From the NCBI GenBank assembly GCA_964605145.1, contig CAZSBG010000013.1, positions 1 through 64,000 on the forward strand: a stretch of DNA of 64,000 nucleotides. Direction: 5' to 3'. Of the stretch, positions 42,026 through 51,573 are shown piece after piece (position 1 is the first letter of the stretch; every line of letters starts with the position of its first letter). Both the position numbers and the translations under genes were made by a program. The DNA is from CAZSBG01 sp964605145 (lineage in GTDB: Bacteria; Zhuqueibacterota; Zhuqueibacteria; Thermofontimicrobiales; Thermofontimicrobiaceae). The notes under the pieces were generated by a model. The model was not told where the DNA came from. It saw only the letters and a program-made list of their open reading frames with translations, and ran no database searches.

Positions 42026-44092
42026 ATGTCATATTTCACTCGTTATTCCTGTATTTTTCTCATTCTCTTATTTTCTACTTTTTTGTTTGCTGCGGACGAT
42101 GCATCGCTGAACGGCTCGTGGGTGCTCATCCCGGAGAAGAGCAGCGAGATCGGCCTGTACCGCACGCTTTCGGTGGACATTCAGCGCACAGCTTCGGCGG
42201 TGACCCTCATCGAAACAGGGGGCCGCGGCCGCAGTTTTTCAGACACGCTGCAACTGACGCCGGACGGCAAATTCCGCAAATATCCCATCACGGATCGCGT
42301 GTTCCCGACCAATGTGTTCATGGGATTGTCCATGCCGGTGGGAAAAACGCGGGAAGTCAGCGCCGGCTTCGATGAACAAAGCGGCGTCCTGAAACTGGAG
42401 AAAAAGTACACGATCCGCGGTTCCCAGGGCGAAGCTAAAATTTCCAGCACCCATACGTTCCGGCTTTCAGAATACGGAGAGTTGCTCTATTATGAAATCC
42501 GGCGATCCACGCGCGATTCCGATCCTGAAATCAAATATGTGCTGAAACGCAAAGGCGAGAAAAACGCCTTTTTCATGCATCTCGAAGATGACTGGGAAGT
42601 GAAGGGCGGACTGGATCAGCAGGCGTTTCTCATCAGCTTGCAGGGCGTGGCCAATACCAACGGGCCCATCCTCTATTTCATTTATCCGCCGACCTGGGCG
42701 TTCAATTACACGCCGTCCGTGTTCGATTATTACAAAGACAAACGGCATTACACCTTCACCGAACTGAAATCCGCACAGCAGGCGCTGGACAGGCTGAAAC
42801 AGTATGTCAACGGCTATGTGGTGTGGGACAAAAACGAACGCACATCGCTCATTGTGGCGTTCACGGTTGCCGGGCTGGAAAAGGCTGTGGTCGTCAGTGA
42901 GGATTTAATTCCCATGGCCGAAAAGGCCGGATTGAAAATAGTGGAAGATTTCCGGGGCAAATTCACAGGCCAGACCGACGCACAGATTTACACCTGGGCG
43001 TACGACCAGTACTGGGATCGCTGCAACAAGGAGCTCATCGTGTGGATGGGCGGCGATGCCGGGGCTGTCATGAAACCGGGCGTGGCGGACTGGGGCATCT
43101 ACAAAAAAGTGTTCTTTAACGATCTTTCCACCAAACCGGAGGATGCCGAAGAATATGCTCTGGCCAAAAAGCTGCTGGGCGAAATGAAACCCATGTCCCT
43201 GGTGATGGGCTGGCACAGTTATGCCAAGGACAAGGAGCGCGATCACGTGAAACTGACGTCGAATTACGGCCACACCGTGGAGGGCCTGCACACGCTGCCC
43301 AATTTCAGTTTCAGCAACCAGATCCCGTTTTCCAGGGGATTCAAGATCAAGAACAATCATCACATTGAACCGGGAAAAACGTACAAACCGGAGAAAAAGG
43401 TGTACATTACCTGCGTGCAGACCGATGGCCTGGGCATTGGCGCATGGCTCAAGCCGGGGCGCGGTGAAATTCCCTATGCGTGGGAAGTGATCATGAATTA
43501 CGTGTGGCTGGCCCCTGGCATGCTGGAATATTTTTACACGCTGGCAACGCCGAACGATTATTTCATCGGCTGCCTCTCCGGCCCGGGTTACATGTATCCC
43601 AAGGCTGTGCCGTCAAAATATCTGCCTAAGCTCATCAGTCGCGCGCACGATTTGATGAAGCAACTGGATTTGAACGTATTCGAAATTATGGATTATTCCG
43701 AGGGCGCCACTGTGGAAGGCAACACAGAACTGACCGAAGCGGTGGTAGACGCCTATTACAAAAACATGCCGGGCGCCATCGGATTTGTGAACGGCTATGC
43801 CCCGGCATTTACGTTCACGGAGCGGGATTCGCGGCCGCTCATTTCATACGATTATTACCTCTCCCCCACGCGGCCCCAGGACGCGGCTGTGGCTGATCTG
43901 CACGAACTGGCGGCCATCAATGACGAGCGGCCTTACTTTCTGCTCATGCACGTGCGCGAGTCCAGCGATGTGAAACGCGTGAAGGGAATTCTGGACAATT
44001 TGAACGACGAATTCGAACTGGTTCCGCTGGATATTTTTCTGAAAATGGCCGGCGAAAAACCGACGTTTGAGGAACGGTTTCTGGAAGAATAA
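42026..44092 (+). CDS. Secreted GxGYxYP family protein with lipocalin-like N-domain (copy 2)
   Basis: 688 residues from the ATG at 42026, GGAGG upstream; the in-frame ATG at 42014 overlaps that site. Signal peptide ends TFLFAAD. Same two-part plan as the 25469 protein and clearly alignable throughout: LNGSWVLIPEKSSEIGLYR, VFMGLSMPVGKTREV in the N-terminal beta domain, QAFLISLQGVANTNGPILYF, VNGYVVWDKNERTSLIV, and the signature CLSGPGYMYPKAVPSKYLP with FEIMDYSEGATVEGN. Conserved acidic residues in MDYSEGATVEGN are candidates for catalysis but no mechanism is established. The coding strand is richer in G+C than copy 1, suggesting an old duplication with separate drift rather than a recent tandem copy. 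Confidence 0.85.
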   Translation: MSYFTRYSCIFLILLFSTFLFAADDASLNGSWVLIPEKSSEIGLYRTLSVDIQRTASAVTLIETGGRGRSFSDTLQLTPDGKFRKYPITDRVFPTNVFMGLSMPVGKTREVSAGFDEQSGVLKLEKKYTIRGSQGEAKISSTHTFRLSEYGELLYYEIRRSTRDSDPEIKYVLKRKGEKNAFFMHLEDDWEVKGGLDQQAFLISLQGVANTNGPILYFIYPPTWAFNYTPSVFDYYKDKRHYTFTELKSAQQALDRLKQYVNGYVVWDKNERTSLIVAFTVAGLEKAVVVSEDLIPMAEKAGLKIVEDFRGKFTGQTDAQIYTWAYDQYWDRCNKELIVWMGGDAGAVMKPGVADWGIYKKVFFNDLSTKPEDAEEYALAKKLLGEMKPMSLVMGWHSYAKDKERDHVKLTSNYGHTVEGLHTLPNFSFSNQIPFSRGFKIKNNHHIEPGKTYKPEKKVYITCVQTDGLGIGAWLKPGRGEIPYAWEVIMNYVWLAPGMLEYFYTLATPNDYFIGCLSGPGYMYPKAVPSKYLPKLISRAHDLMKQLDLNVFEIMDYSEGATVEGNTELTEAVVDAYYKNMPGAIGFVNGYAPAFTFTERDSRPLISYDYYLSPTRPQDAAVADLHELAAINDERPYFLLMHVRESSDVKRVKGILDNLNDEFELVPLDIFLKMAGEKPTFEERFLEE

Positions 44093-44126
44093 AATACCTG
44101 CACCCGGATTTAATTCAGGAGCTTTT

Positions 44127-44795
44127 ATGCGAAGAATGATGACCTGGCCCAACATGGTGACGGTCACCCGAATTGGCCTGCTGTTTTTCCTCGTTGTTCT
44201 GGTGTACAACCAGAACATCTGGGCCAGATTGCTCGCCGCCGGGCTGGCGATCCTGGTTGTTGTCATGGATTGGCTGGACGGGTTTCTGGCGAGGAAGCTG
44301 GAAATGTCGACGATGTTCGGCAGTGTTTTGGACATTGCCGGCGACCGCATGATCGAGAGTGTGTTGTGGATTGTCTTGGCCGATATCGATCTCGTGCCGG
44401 TATGGATTCCCATTGTGGTGATATCGCGGGATATTCTCACCGATAGCATTCGCGGCTATGCCCTGCGGTTCGGCTTCACCGCGTTTGGGGAAAAAACCAT
44501 CATGCGGACCGCAATCGGGCGTTTTCTCACCGGCTCACCCTGGATGCGAACGCCCTATGCAATTTTGAAAGCATTCACATTTAGCTGGATGCTTCTCTTT
44601 TCCGTCCTGGACGAAGTTATTTTGAAGTGGCCCATTGTGTCACCGGAGTTCATTCATTCCGGGCTGAAAATCGGCACGGTCATCGCTGTGATCACCGCAA
44701 TCATGTGTCTTGTCAGGGGCATTCCGGTCATCATTGAAGGCAGCCTCCTCATCCATCGAAAGGACAAAGAAATTGAACCCGGTGATACTCGTTGA
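44127..44795 (+). CDS. CDP-alcohol phosphatidyltransferase family protein
   Basis: 222 residues from the ATG at 44127 with AGGAG upstream; the frame extends back into the previous gene but that part is not family-like. Integral membrane enzyme with about six helices. The CDP-alcohol motif DG-x2-AR-x8-G-x3-D-x3-D is visible as DGFLARKLEMSTMFGSVLD followed by IAGD. Such enzymes move a phosphatidyl group from CDP-diacylglycerol to an alcohol, for example glycerol 3-phosphate (PgsA) or inositol phosphate. The overlapping HAD phosphatase gene suggests the product is a phosphorylated lipid that is then dephosphorylated, as in phosphatidylglycerol synthesis; that pairing is inference. Confidence 0.85.
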   Translation: MRRMMTWPNMVTVTRIGLLFFLVVLVYNQNIWARLLAAGLAILVVVMDWLDGFLARKLEMSTMFGSVLDIAGDRMIESVLWIVLADIDLVPVWIPIVVISRDILTDSIRGYALRFGFTAFGEKTIMRTAIGRFLTGSPWMRTPYAILKAFTFSWMLLFSVLDEVILKWPIVSPEFIHSGLKIGTVIAVITAIMCLVRGIPVIIEGSLLIHRKDKEIEPGDTR

Positions 44796-45456
44796 TATCG
44801 ACGGCACGCTGATCGAAAAAAGCCTGGAGCGATTGTTCCTGAGATATGCGGTTCGAACCGGGAAGATTCAGCCCGGGCGGCTGTTTTTCAAATTGATGAT
44901 TAAAGGATTGAAAACAACGCCCCGGGAGTGGCTTCAGTTGAAGCTGATGTATTTGAACGGATTGTCAATCGATGCAGCGCAGGAATTGATTGAAATGTGC
45001 TGGGACGATGTTATGAGCAAGCGCCTTAAATCGGATATTGTAAAAATCGTTCGCTGGTTTCAAAATCGCGGCGACCGGGTGGTGCTGCTCAGCGGCACGC
45101 CTCGGCCGCTGGCCCTGCCGCTGATGAAAACGCTGGGAATCTCTGAAATTATTTGCGTGGAACCGGAAACGCAGGATGGCAAATATACCGGCCGATTGAA
45201 AGGGATTCATCCCCGGGGACAACGAAAAGTCGCTGCAGCGCAGACATGGCTCCGTCAAAATGATTGCCGGTGGAACCAGACTGTTGCGCTCGCGAATCAC
45301 GGAGATGATCGGTTTTTGCTGGAAGCAGTGAAGTTTCCCATCGCCGTTTACCCGGATGAAAAGCTCAGGAAATTTGCTAATCACAATGAATGGATGATCA
45401 TCGACAGCGAGACAGATTTTAACCAGGCCGTTTCTGTTTTTGCGAAAAACATTTGA
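44773..45456 (+). CDS. HAD-superfamily phosphatase (subfamily IB-like)
   Basis: 227 residues if started at TTG 44773, chosen because AAAGGA lies 8 bp upstream and HAD motif I follows within ten codons; no ATG exists near. Motif I VILVDIDGTLIEK, motif II VVLLSGTPRPLALPL, motif III/IV ALANHGDDRFLLEAV. The helical cap between motifs I and II fits the serB/PgpC-like IB group. Overlaps the phosphatidyltransferase gene by 23 bp, so the two are probably translationally coupled. Probable substrate: the phosphorylated lipid made by its neighbour, for example phosphatidylglycerophosphate. Not proven by sequence. Confidence 0.8.
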   Translation: MNPVILVDIDGTLIEKSLERLFLRYAVRTGKIQPGRLFFKLMIKGLKTTPREWLQLKLMYLNGLSIDAAQELIEMCWDDVMSKRLKSDIVKIVRWFQNRGDRVVLLSGTPRPLALPLMKTLGISEIICVEPETQDGKYTGRLKGIHPRGQRKVAAAQTWLRQNDCRWNQTVALANHGDDRFLLEAVKFPIAVYPDEKLRKFANHNEWMIIDSETDFNQAVSVFAKNI

Positions 45457-45651
45457 CATCTGATTAGTGATTGAACGAAAGCTCCTTCAACCAAATTGTC
45501 CGAAAATACCGGGTGGATTTAACTCAAATAATATCAGCCAATCTCAAACACCCTGTGACCTCCCGTTGGTCGGACAACCAGGGTTTTCGTTCTCACACTA
45601 AATCTTAATTTTGCAGAAGTCAAAATCCAATATCGTTCAGGAGGGATTCCA

Positions 45652-47697
45652 ATGAAATTGAAAAAAACGTTTCTTTTTTGGCTCGTTCAGCTTTTGATTC
45701 TCCCCTCACTTTTTGCCGGTGTCACTGAAAAAAATATTCGAAACGCCATTGACATCAAAAACCTCCAGCATCCGTATCTTTACTTCACCGAAGAACAAAA
45801 GCCGGCAATACTTTCGAGAATTGAAAACGACCGGGAATGCAGCGACATCATGCGCATGCTGCTGGCCGAGGCCAATCGCCTCATGAACACGCCCATCGAC
45901 CGCAATGTGCCGGCGCGCGACCCGCATCCGCGTTTCTGGACAAGCGGAGAATCGGTAAAATATATCAGATTTCATTATACTGCGGCACAGCACCTGGCCT
46001 TCATCTACCAGATGACCGGCGATAAGAAATATGCGGAAAAAGCATTTGAATTTGCTGATGTGATCTGTGATTTGCAATCGTGGACATACCGCGCTCACGA
46101 ATTCCCGATCATTTACACACGCGTCTGGCCCAAATATGTGAACGACGATATGGTCGTGTTCAATTTCGATATTCGATGCGTCTACATCGGGCACGCGCTT
46201 TCGGCGGTTTACGACTGGACGTACGACGCTCTCACCAAACGCCAGCGCGACCGCATTCGTGGCGCGCTGCTGGAAAAAGTGATTTTGCCGGTTCGGAAAA
46301 ATTATCAATATTTGTGGGACGCCAACGCGTTTGCCTGCAACCATTGCATGTTGTTCTGCTCCGGCATTGGCGTCACATCGCTGGCGTTGCTGACTGAAAA
46401 TCCGGAGCTGGTGGACGTGGCCGCGGAAGCCTACAATCGAATGAATCGCATCTATCAGGAGTTGGGGATCGACGGCGGCTGGCAGGAAGGGCCAAAATAC
46501 TGGGCATACGGCATGAACAATTCCATTTATTTTTTGGATGCATTGAACAACGTCACAGACGGGAAATACAATCTTTTTGCCCACCCCAAAATTAAAAACA
46601 ACCCGGCCACATTTTACCTGTACGGCATTGACACCGAATTTGGCGATGTTGCATCCGGCCCAGGCGGCACAACGTATCAGCTCAATAAATTGACCGAAGC
46701 CACCGGGGATCCCTTGTGCGCATGGTATCGCAAAACCTTTTTTGGCGACGGAAAAACCATGTTCGACATTCTCTGGCCGCGCAGCGACGTACAACCGATT
46801 GAGCCGACCGGGAAATCAAAACACTTCCGCTCCATTGACTGGGTGATTATGCAGAGCGCTTTTGGCGATCCGGAAAAAGTGTCCGTGGCCTGCAAAGCAG
46901 GCATGAACGACGATCCCCATCACGGTCATTTGGATGTGGGCCAGTTTGTCGTGCAATGGCGGGATCAATTTTATATCAAGGACGTCGGCAAAGCGTATCC
47001 CTACGATGAAAAATATTTCGACAATGTACGATTCGACTATCCCCAGGTTTCCAGCTCCGGGCACAACCTGGTTTTTGTCAACGGTGAAAAGCAGATTTGC
47101 GCGAAATACAAAGATCAGCCGTGGAGGGAAGGCATTGGCGGCAAGGTGCTGGAATTCAGAACCAGTGATACCCGCGATTACGCTCTGATGGATCCGACCA
47201 ATGCTTATGAAAAGCACCACGTGAAAAACTGGCGGCGGCATGTTATCCTGGAAAAACCGGTCATCACGCTGGTGCTGGATGAAATCAGTGCAGAAAAAGG
47301 CGATGAAATTGAAACCCGTTTCCACACGGCTTGCGAAAGCGAACTGCACAACCAGATCGCGCTTCTCAGAGGCGAAAAGGGCATCATGGCGCTGATTCCC
47401 ATCACTCAAAATGAGTTCTTTTTCCGAAATGGGAAGCACGCGTTCCTGCCGGTGAAAAAGGACGCGGAGTTTCAGTGGATTCCCTACTTCGGCACAATCA
47501 CTTCGGCTGAGAAGGAAAAGACGATCATCGCCACGCTGGTTCTGCCGGTGGAAAATATGGAGGACGCTCGAAATATCCGGGATTCCGTTCAAATGAAAGT
47601 TTCAAAGGAAGGTGACATTTCTGTTTCATTTGCAGCGAATAATGAACGACACGTTTTCGATTTTGCTTCGGAAAAATCAGGACTGGCGCTGCGATAA
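45652..47697 (+). CDS. Secreted heparinase II/III-like protein, distinct subfamily
   Basis: 681 residues, signal peptide ending SLFAGV, AGGAGG upstream. N-terminal PYLYFTEEQKPAILSRIEND is the opening of many secreted alginate/heparin-lyase-like toroid proteins. The toroid part shows FRIW-less aromatic repeats (VYDWTYDALTKRQRDRIR, NHCMLFCSGIG, GWQEGPKYWAYGMN), and the lyase signature is DPHHGHLDVGQFVVQW with FYIKDVGKAYPYD. The C-terminal part is a beta sandwich. It is not a close relative of paralogues A and B (HGHLD rather than HGHSDEN), and so may cut another linkage. A clean terminator follows. Confidence 0.8.
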   Translation: MKLKKTFLFWLVQLLILPSLFAGVTEKNIRNAIDIKNLQHPYLYFTEEQKPAILSRIENDRECSDIMRMLLAEANRLMNTPIDRNVPARDPHPRFWTSGESVKYIRFHYTAAQHLAFIYQMTGDKKYAEKAFEFADVICDLQSWTYRAHEFPIIYTRVWPKYVNDDMVVFNFDIRCVYIGHALSAVYDWTYDALTKRQRDRIRGALLEKVILPVRKNYQYLWDANAFACNHCMLFCSGIGVTSLALLTENPELVDVAAEAYNRMNRIYQELGIDGGWQEGPKYWAYGMNNSIYFLDALNNVTDGKYNLFAHPKIKNNPATFYLYGIDTEFGDVASGPGGTTYQLNKLTEATGDPLCAWYRKTFFGDGKTMFDILWPRSDVQPIEPTGKSKHFRSIDWVIMQSAFGDPEKVSVACKAGMNDDPHHGHLDVGQFVVQWRDQFYIKDVGKAYPYDEKYFDNVRFDYPQVSSSGHNLVFVNGEKQICAKYKDQPWREGIGGKVLEFRTSDTRDYALMDPTNAYEKHHVKNWRRHVILEKPVITLVLDEISAEKGDEIETRFHTACESELHNQIALLRGEKGIMALIPITQNEFFFRNGKHAFLPVKKDAEFQWIPYFGTITSAEKEKTIIATLVLPVENMEDARNIRDSVQMKVSKEGDISVSFAANNERHVFDFASEKSGLALR

Positions 47698-47726
47698 TTT
47701 TTTTTCGATTTGGAATTGATTCTTTC

Positions 47727-47770
47727 CAACCTTGCGGGCGTGAAATTGTTTGCAAGGTTGTTTTATTTTA
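47727..47770 (+). terminator. Rho-independent terminator after heparinase-like gene
   Basis: CAACCTTGC pairs with GCAAGGTTG, loop about 16 nt, followed by TTTTATTTTA. Confidence 0.88.
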
Positions 47771-47826
47771 ATATGGATGACCAGTTGAAATCTTCAGTAA
47801 ATTATTTTTATTAAAGTTAGTTATGT

Positions 47827-47850
47827 TGTGGGCGTATATATACGTCCACA
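47827..47850. repeat. 24-bp near-perfect palindrome with TATATA centre
   Basis: TGTGGGCGTATATATACGTCCACA is symmetric except for one position pair. Next to it, GGATCAGGC/GCCTGATCC (47874-47900) forms a second hairpin just past the minus-strand peptidase gene. Confidence 0.5.
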
Positions 47851-47917
47851 TAAATTGAAATATGAATTTTAGAGGATCAGGCGCGGATTAAGCCTGATCC
47901 CTATTCACACAAAAACA

Positions 47918-50170
47918 TCATTCAATGATAATCATCTTTTGCACTTCGGAAAACGAAGGCGTATCCAATTTGTAAAAATACAGGCCGGTCGGAACCGCCT
48001 GACCGGCGGCATCTTTGCCATCCCAGTGAACCTGAAACTCACCGGCTCTCTCGAACCGATCCACAAGCGTAGTTACTTGTTTTCCATGGATATTGTAAAT
48101 CACCAGTCTCGTACGCCCGGCTTCTGTGTGACGGTATTTGATGTGCGTTGCTCGGTTAAACGGATTGGGATAATTCTGAAACAGACGAAATTCAGTGGGT
48201 TGACTGCTTTCGAAACTTTCTTTTTCCGCAGCATTTATGCCATTATTGAACACAACATCCATACTATCAATCGAAATATTGCCGTACGCATCCTCGGCCT
48301 GAACGTAAATCCGATAGGGATCATCCGGAAATTGTGTGGTATCGAAACATTTATCACTGTCTGATTCTTCCAGCAGTGAATCCCCATCATTATTGGTGAG
48401 AATGTGATAATAAATTCTGTTATTGTAATCCCCTTTTGTATTCAGGGTAAAATCATCCTTATACAACGTCCAGACGAATTCCGGGGTAGCAGTGTAATCC
48501 GGGATTCTGTGATTCATAACCGCAGCGAGCTTTGGTTTTAGAATCAAAGTATCGCCGGGAATGTGCTTGATCCAATATGTTAATTTATACACGGCGCATT
48601 GCCAGTAATCATCATTGATAAAATCGGACACACGCGCGATAATATCGATATCGCCATTCAAATTGTCCGGCGGCAAATATATGCTGGATTCATTGTAGCA
48701 AAACGCAAATTTATCCTCATCCTTGGTGTTGAAAAACATCGGCGCCGAATCATCAGTATTGGGGCGCATGACTTCCAGCGCATTGACCACTGCATCCCAC
48801 GGCATGGTCCACGTTTGTCCTGCCTGCTCGATTTTCACAAAGTGAAGATGCGTGAAGTCGTACGAAGGCCAGGGGACCAGTTGACCGAGATAATCGCCGG
48901 CATACACAATATCGCCTTCATTGACGACAATGGACGCTCTATCCAGGTGCGCGTATAACCACCCCTCACAACGCTCCGAGCCGGCAGAATCACCCACAGC
49001 CACACGCCAGTGGTAATTAGCCGAAATGGTGAGCACCGCTTTGACGATGCCGTCCGACACCGCGTATACAGGCGTGTAGTGCCCGGCCATCAAATCTACG
49101 CCGGGATGAGGATAGGGTTCGCCACTGTAATTCTGGTATTCCTCATAGCTGTTGCCAATGTTGTACACACTGTCGAATGGCGCGAACGGCCAGGGAATTT
49201 CATCCCGCTTCAGTGATTTTTTGAGTGAACGTGAATCCTCCACTTTTGGAATAGTCCGTGACTCACTTTTTAGATAATCAATTCGACGGCCGCTGAAATC
49301 ATATATTGCCAGCAGCCCAAAAACTTGATCATCGGTTTTCTGTTGGATTCCGAGAGCAAATCGATGGTTCTCCAAACGCATGTCACAATAATTTTGGCCA
49401 TCGTCTGCCTGTCGTTCAAAAAGCACATGATTCGGATCACTCGCAGCGACTAATCTGGCGTGATTCTTTGAAATGATTCCGATGCGCTTCCCGTCCGGCG
49501 AAACGGCAATCTTTCGCACAAATTCCATCTCTGTCCCGATTGGAGAAGTTACAAATTGATCTTTCATTCTGTCCCAGATGGAAATATTTCCATTTCCGAA
49601 TCCGGCAACAATTTCTGCATCTTCTGAGAAATCAAATTTATCCATACCGCTCAAAGAATAAGTTTTTCTTTGCACTGGCTGAACGAGACGCAATCCATCC
49701 TGCTCAGCCGCGCCAAACCAGTTGCCATTTTCAGAGAATTTAAATCCGTGCGCATGCCTTACGGTGCTGGTGAAAATTTCATGGCCGGCACGCGGATAGA
49801 ACGTGACCGCTCCTTTTCCGCTCGGGGATTCTGTCACATCAACGGCTGCGACAATTCCACTGTTCGAAATATAGAATCCCACTCCGCGTGGATTTTGAAT
49901 CACGGCAATCAACGAATCATATTCAAACAATCGAAATTCTTTGACCTCAAAATAATCGAAACCGGACTCGCTGAAACTATACTCACCTCTGTATATGCCA
50001 TTGGATGAATAGCAAATCCCCCGATCCTTCTCCTGCAAATTGACCGGCTCAGCCTGGGAGAAAATCTTTCCCAAGGCATTAATTTTCAGTAGATTATCAT
50101 CCTGTCCGTATCCGGACGAAATAAAAGCAAACAGCAGCAGGAATGTCGAATACGCTAATTTTCTCTTCAC
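47918..50170 (-). CDS. M23-family peptidase domain protein with T9SS sorting tail
   Basis: 750 residues from a GTG at 50170 preceded by GGAGG. Signal peptide MKRKLAYSTF to SGYGQ. Residues about 60-310 resemble a WD40-like propeller (SEDAEIVAGFGNGNISIWD, ISPIG/AVSPDGKRIGI). A LytM/M23 domain follows: HPGVDLMAGHYTPVYAVSDG with the first His and Asp ligands, GWLYAHLDRASIVVNEGD, and the HLHF motif. All metal ligands are present, so the peptidase is probably active. The C-terminal 85 residues are a T9SS type A sorting domain (NYPNPFNRATHIKYR, TGLYFYKLDT). It likely acts outside the outer membrane, perhaps on foreign cell walls or proteins. Confidence 0.88.
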   Translation of the reverse strand: MKRKLAYSTFLLLFAFISSGYGQDDNLLKINALGKIFSQAEPVNLQEKDRGICYSSNGIYRGEYSFSESGFDYFEVKEFRLFEYDSLIAVIQNPRGVGFYISNSGIVAAVDVTESPSGKGAVTFYPRAGHEIFTSTVRHAHGFKFSENGNWFGAAEQDGLRLVQPVQRKTYSLSGMDKFDFSEDAEIVAGFGNGNISIWDRMKDQFVTSPIGTEMEFVRKIAVSPDGKRIGIISKNHARLVAASDPNHVLFERQADDGQNYCDMRLENHRFALGIQQKTDDQVFGLLAIYDFSGRRIDYLKSESRTIPKVEDSRSLKKSLKRDEIPWPFAPFDSVYNIGNSYEEYQNYSGEPYPHPGVDLMAGHYTPVYAVSDGIVKAVLTISANYHWRVAVGDSAGSERCEGWLYAHLDRASIVVNEGDIVYAGDYLGQLVPWPSYDFTHLHFVKIEQAGQTWTMPWDAVVNALEVMRPNTDDSAPMFFNTKDEDKFAFCYNESSIYLPPDNLNGDIDIIARVSDFINDDYWQCAVYKLTYWIKHIPGDTLILKPKLAAVMNHRIPDYTATPEFVWTLYKDDFTLNTKGDYNNRIYYHILTNNDGDSLLEESDSDKCFDTTQFPDDPYRIYVQAEDAYGNISIDSMDVVFNNGINAAEKESFESSQPTEFRLFQNYPNPFNRATHIKYRHTEAGRTRLVIYNIHGKQVTTLVDRFERAGEFQVHWDGKDAAGQAVPTGLYFYKLDTPSFSEVQKMIIIE

Positions 50171-50308
50171 GGTGCCTCCGACTCAATGAAATGATCATCG
50201 ACAATCGATTTTCGTTTTTAACAATCGAATATCGAATATCCACATCGCTCTTTTATCTTTTGAATATTTATCAGCTAAAATCACAACACTATTTGATTGC
50301 ATCTGGCC

Positions 50309-51406
50309 CTAAATCAACCCATCCATTTTTCGTTTCAGACCGGCGCTTGTTCCGGGGGACCAGCCCAATGCCCGCTGCCAGACTTCCGGGCTTTCCATGC
50401 ACAGATACACAAAAACATCCGGTCTGAACTCTCTGATCCACTCTACCATCTTTTTGAACATCTCTGTGCGAATGGGCTGAAAATAGCGCAGTTTACCATC
50501 CTTGCCAGGCACCAGTTCGCCGTAAACAATGCGGCTTTCCGGGTGGTTCGTTCGAATAATCTGATCGAGATGTGGCGGGTACCGCAACGCCCCCAGACTG
50601 ATCCAGATGATATTTTCAGGACGAATTGTGGAGAACAGTTTTTCGATGACCTGGCGGTAATCCTGCTCCCAGTTGTCGTAATAAATCATGGGATCGAAAT
50701 GGAACGCCAGCCTGAAACCAGCGTCCTGACATTTTTGCGCGGCTGCCAATCGCTCCTCAAGCGTTGGCGCCATGGATTCCTCCCCTTCCATGATGTATGG
50801 TGTATTCAACGACCAGGCCACAACGGTGCGACCGCCGTGGTTTATACCGATGAAATTTTCAGTCGCCGTGGTTTTGGTCTTCAGCTCAATCACCGCATTT
50901 TTTTTATCAGAAAAAAACGACACCAATTCTCCGGAGTACCCGGTCAAATGATCGGTGCTCAAACTATCCGCCAGTTCGCCGGTCCCAATCCGATATTTTC
51001 TTTCCTGGTTCGAGGCCAGTTTGCGCTCCAGTTCGGAAAATATATTTTCGATGTTGACATACACGATGATGTAAGAGCTGCTGAGATATCCCTGCAAAAT
51101 GCAATAGCTGCAATTTACCTCACAATTATTCACAAGGTTTAAAATCTTGTAGCCGCAGCAAATATAATTTTGCGTGCCGGGACATCGCTTCAAAAATTCT
51201 GATTTCTGATGGGCAAGAACCAGCGGCTTGTGCAACGCCGGAACGTCTTTCGATGTTGTATTCCGGTGGGTTAAAAATTCAGACAGTTCATCAAAGACAA
51301 TTTGTTCTGTTTGGGGTAATTTGGAAAGGATTCGCCGGGTGACATCATGATTCCTTATTTTTTCTTCCACATAAACTGTGAAGGGATAATATTTTTGACT
51401 TGCCAT
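50309..51406 (-). CDS. SPL-like radical SAM protein (spore photoproduct lyase family)
   Basis: 365 residues. The radical SAM cluster motif is CEVNCSYC, a CX3CX2C spacing, inside NLVNNCEVNCSYCILQGYL. Other landmarks: GTGELADSLSTDHLTG, ELKTKTTATENFIGI, VVAWSLNTPYIMEGEES and GFRLAFHFDPMIYYDNWE, all like SplB. The SPL cysteine that quenches the product radical cannot be confirmed by eye. SPL repairs the 5-thyminyl-5,6-dihydrothymine lesion in spores, but relatives occur in many non-sporulating bacteria where their role is unclear. It lies on the minus strand after a ParB-like gene with a 167-bp gap. Confidence 0.82.
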   Translation of the reverse strand: MASQKYYPFTVYVEEKIRNHDVTRRILSKLPQTEQIVFDELSEFLTHRNTTSKDVPALHKPLVLAHQKSEFLKRCPGTQNYICCGYKILNLVNNCEVNCSYCILQGYLSSSYIIVYVNIENIFSELERKLASNQERKYRIGTGELADSLSTDHLTGYSGELVSFFSDKKNAVIELKTKTTATENFIGINHGGRTVVAWSLNTPYIMEGEESMAPTLEERLAAAQKCQDAGFRLAFHFDPMIYYDNWEQDYRQVIEKLFSTIRPENIIWISLGALRYPPHLDQIIRTNHPESRIVYGELVPGKDGKLRYFQPIRTEMFKKMVEWIREFRPDVFVYLCMESPEVWQRALGWSPGTSAGLKRKMDGLI

Positions 51407-51573
51407 ATCTAACCTGAATTATTCATGAATTTTTTTCTAAACTACTTTAATTTATATAATTTTAATAAAATAGGCTTTCATTAAAAATCTAACCCAGTTT
51501 TGTTGACAAATTTTCAGATTATCGTCAATTCAGGTTATCCTGCTTCCTATAAAAATACTGTGAATAATGCAGG

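Noticed and set aside
45706..46794. Open frame of 362 codons on the minus strand
   Set aside because: It lies wholly antisense to the heparinase-like gene, which has a signal peptide, ribosome-binding site and family motifs; the antisense frame resembles no family.
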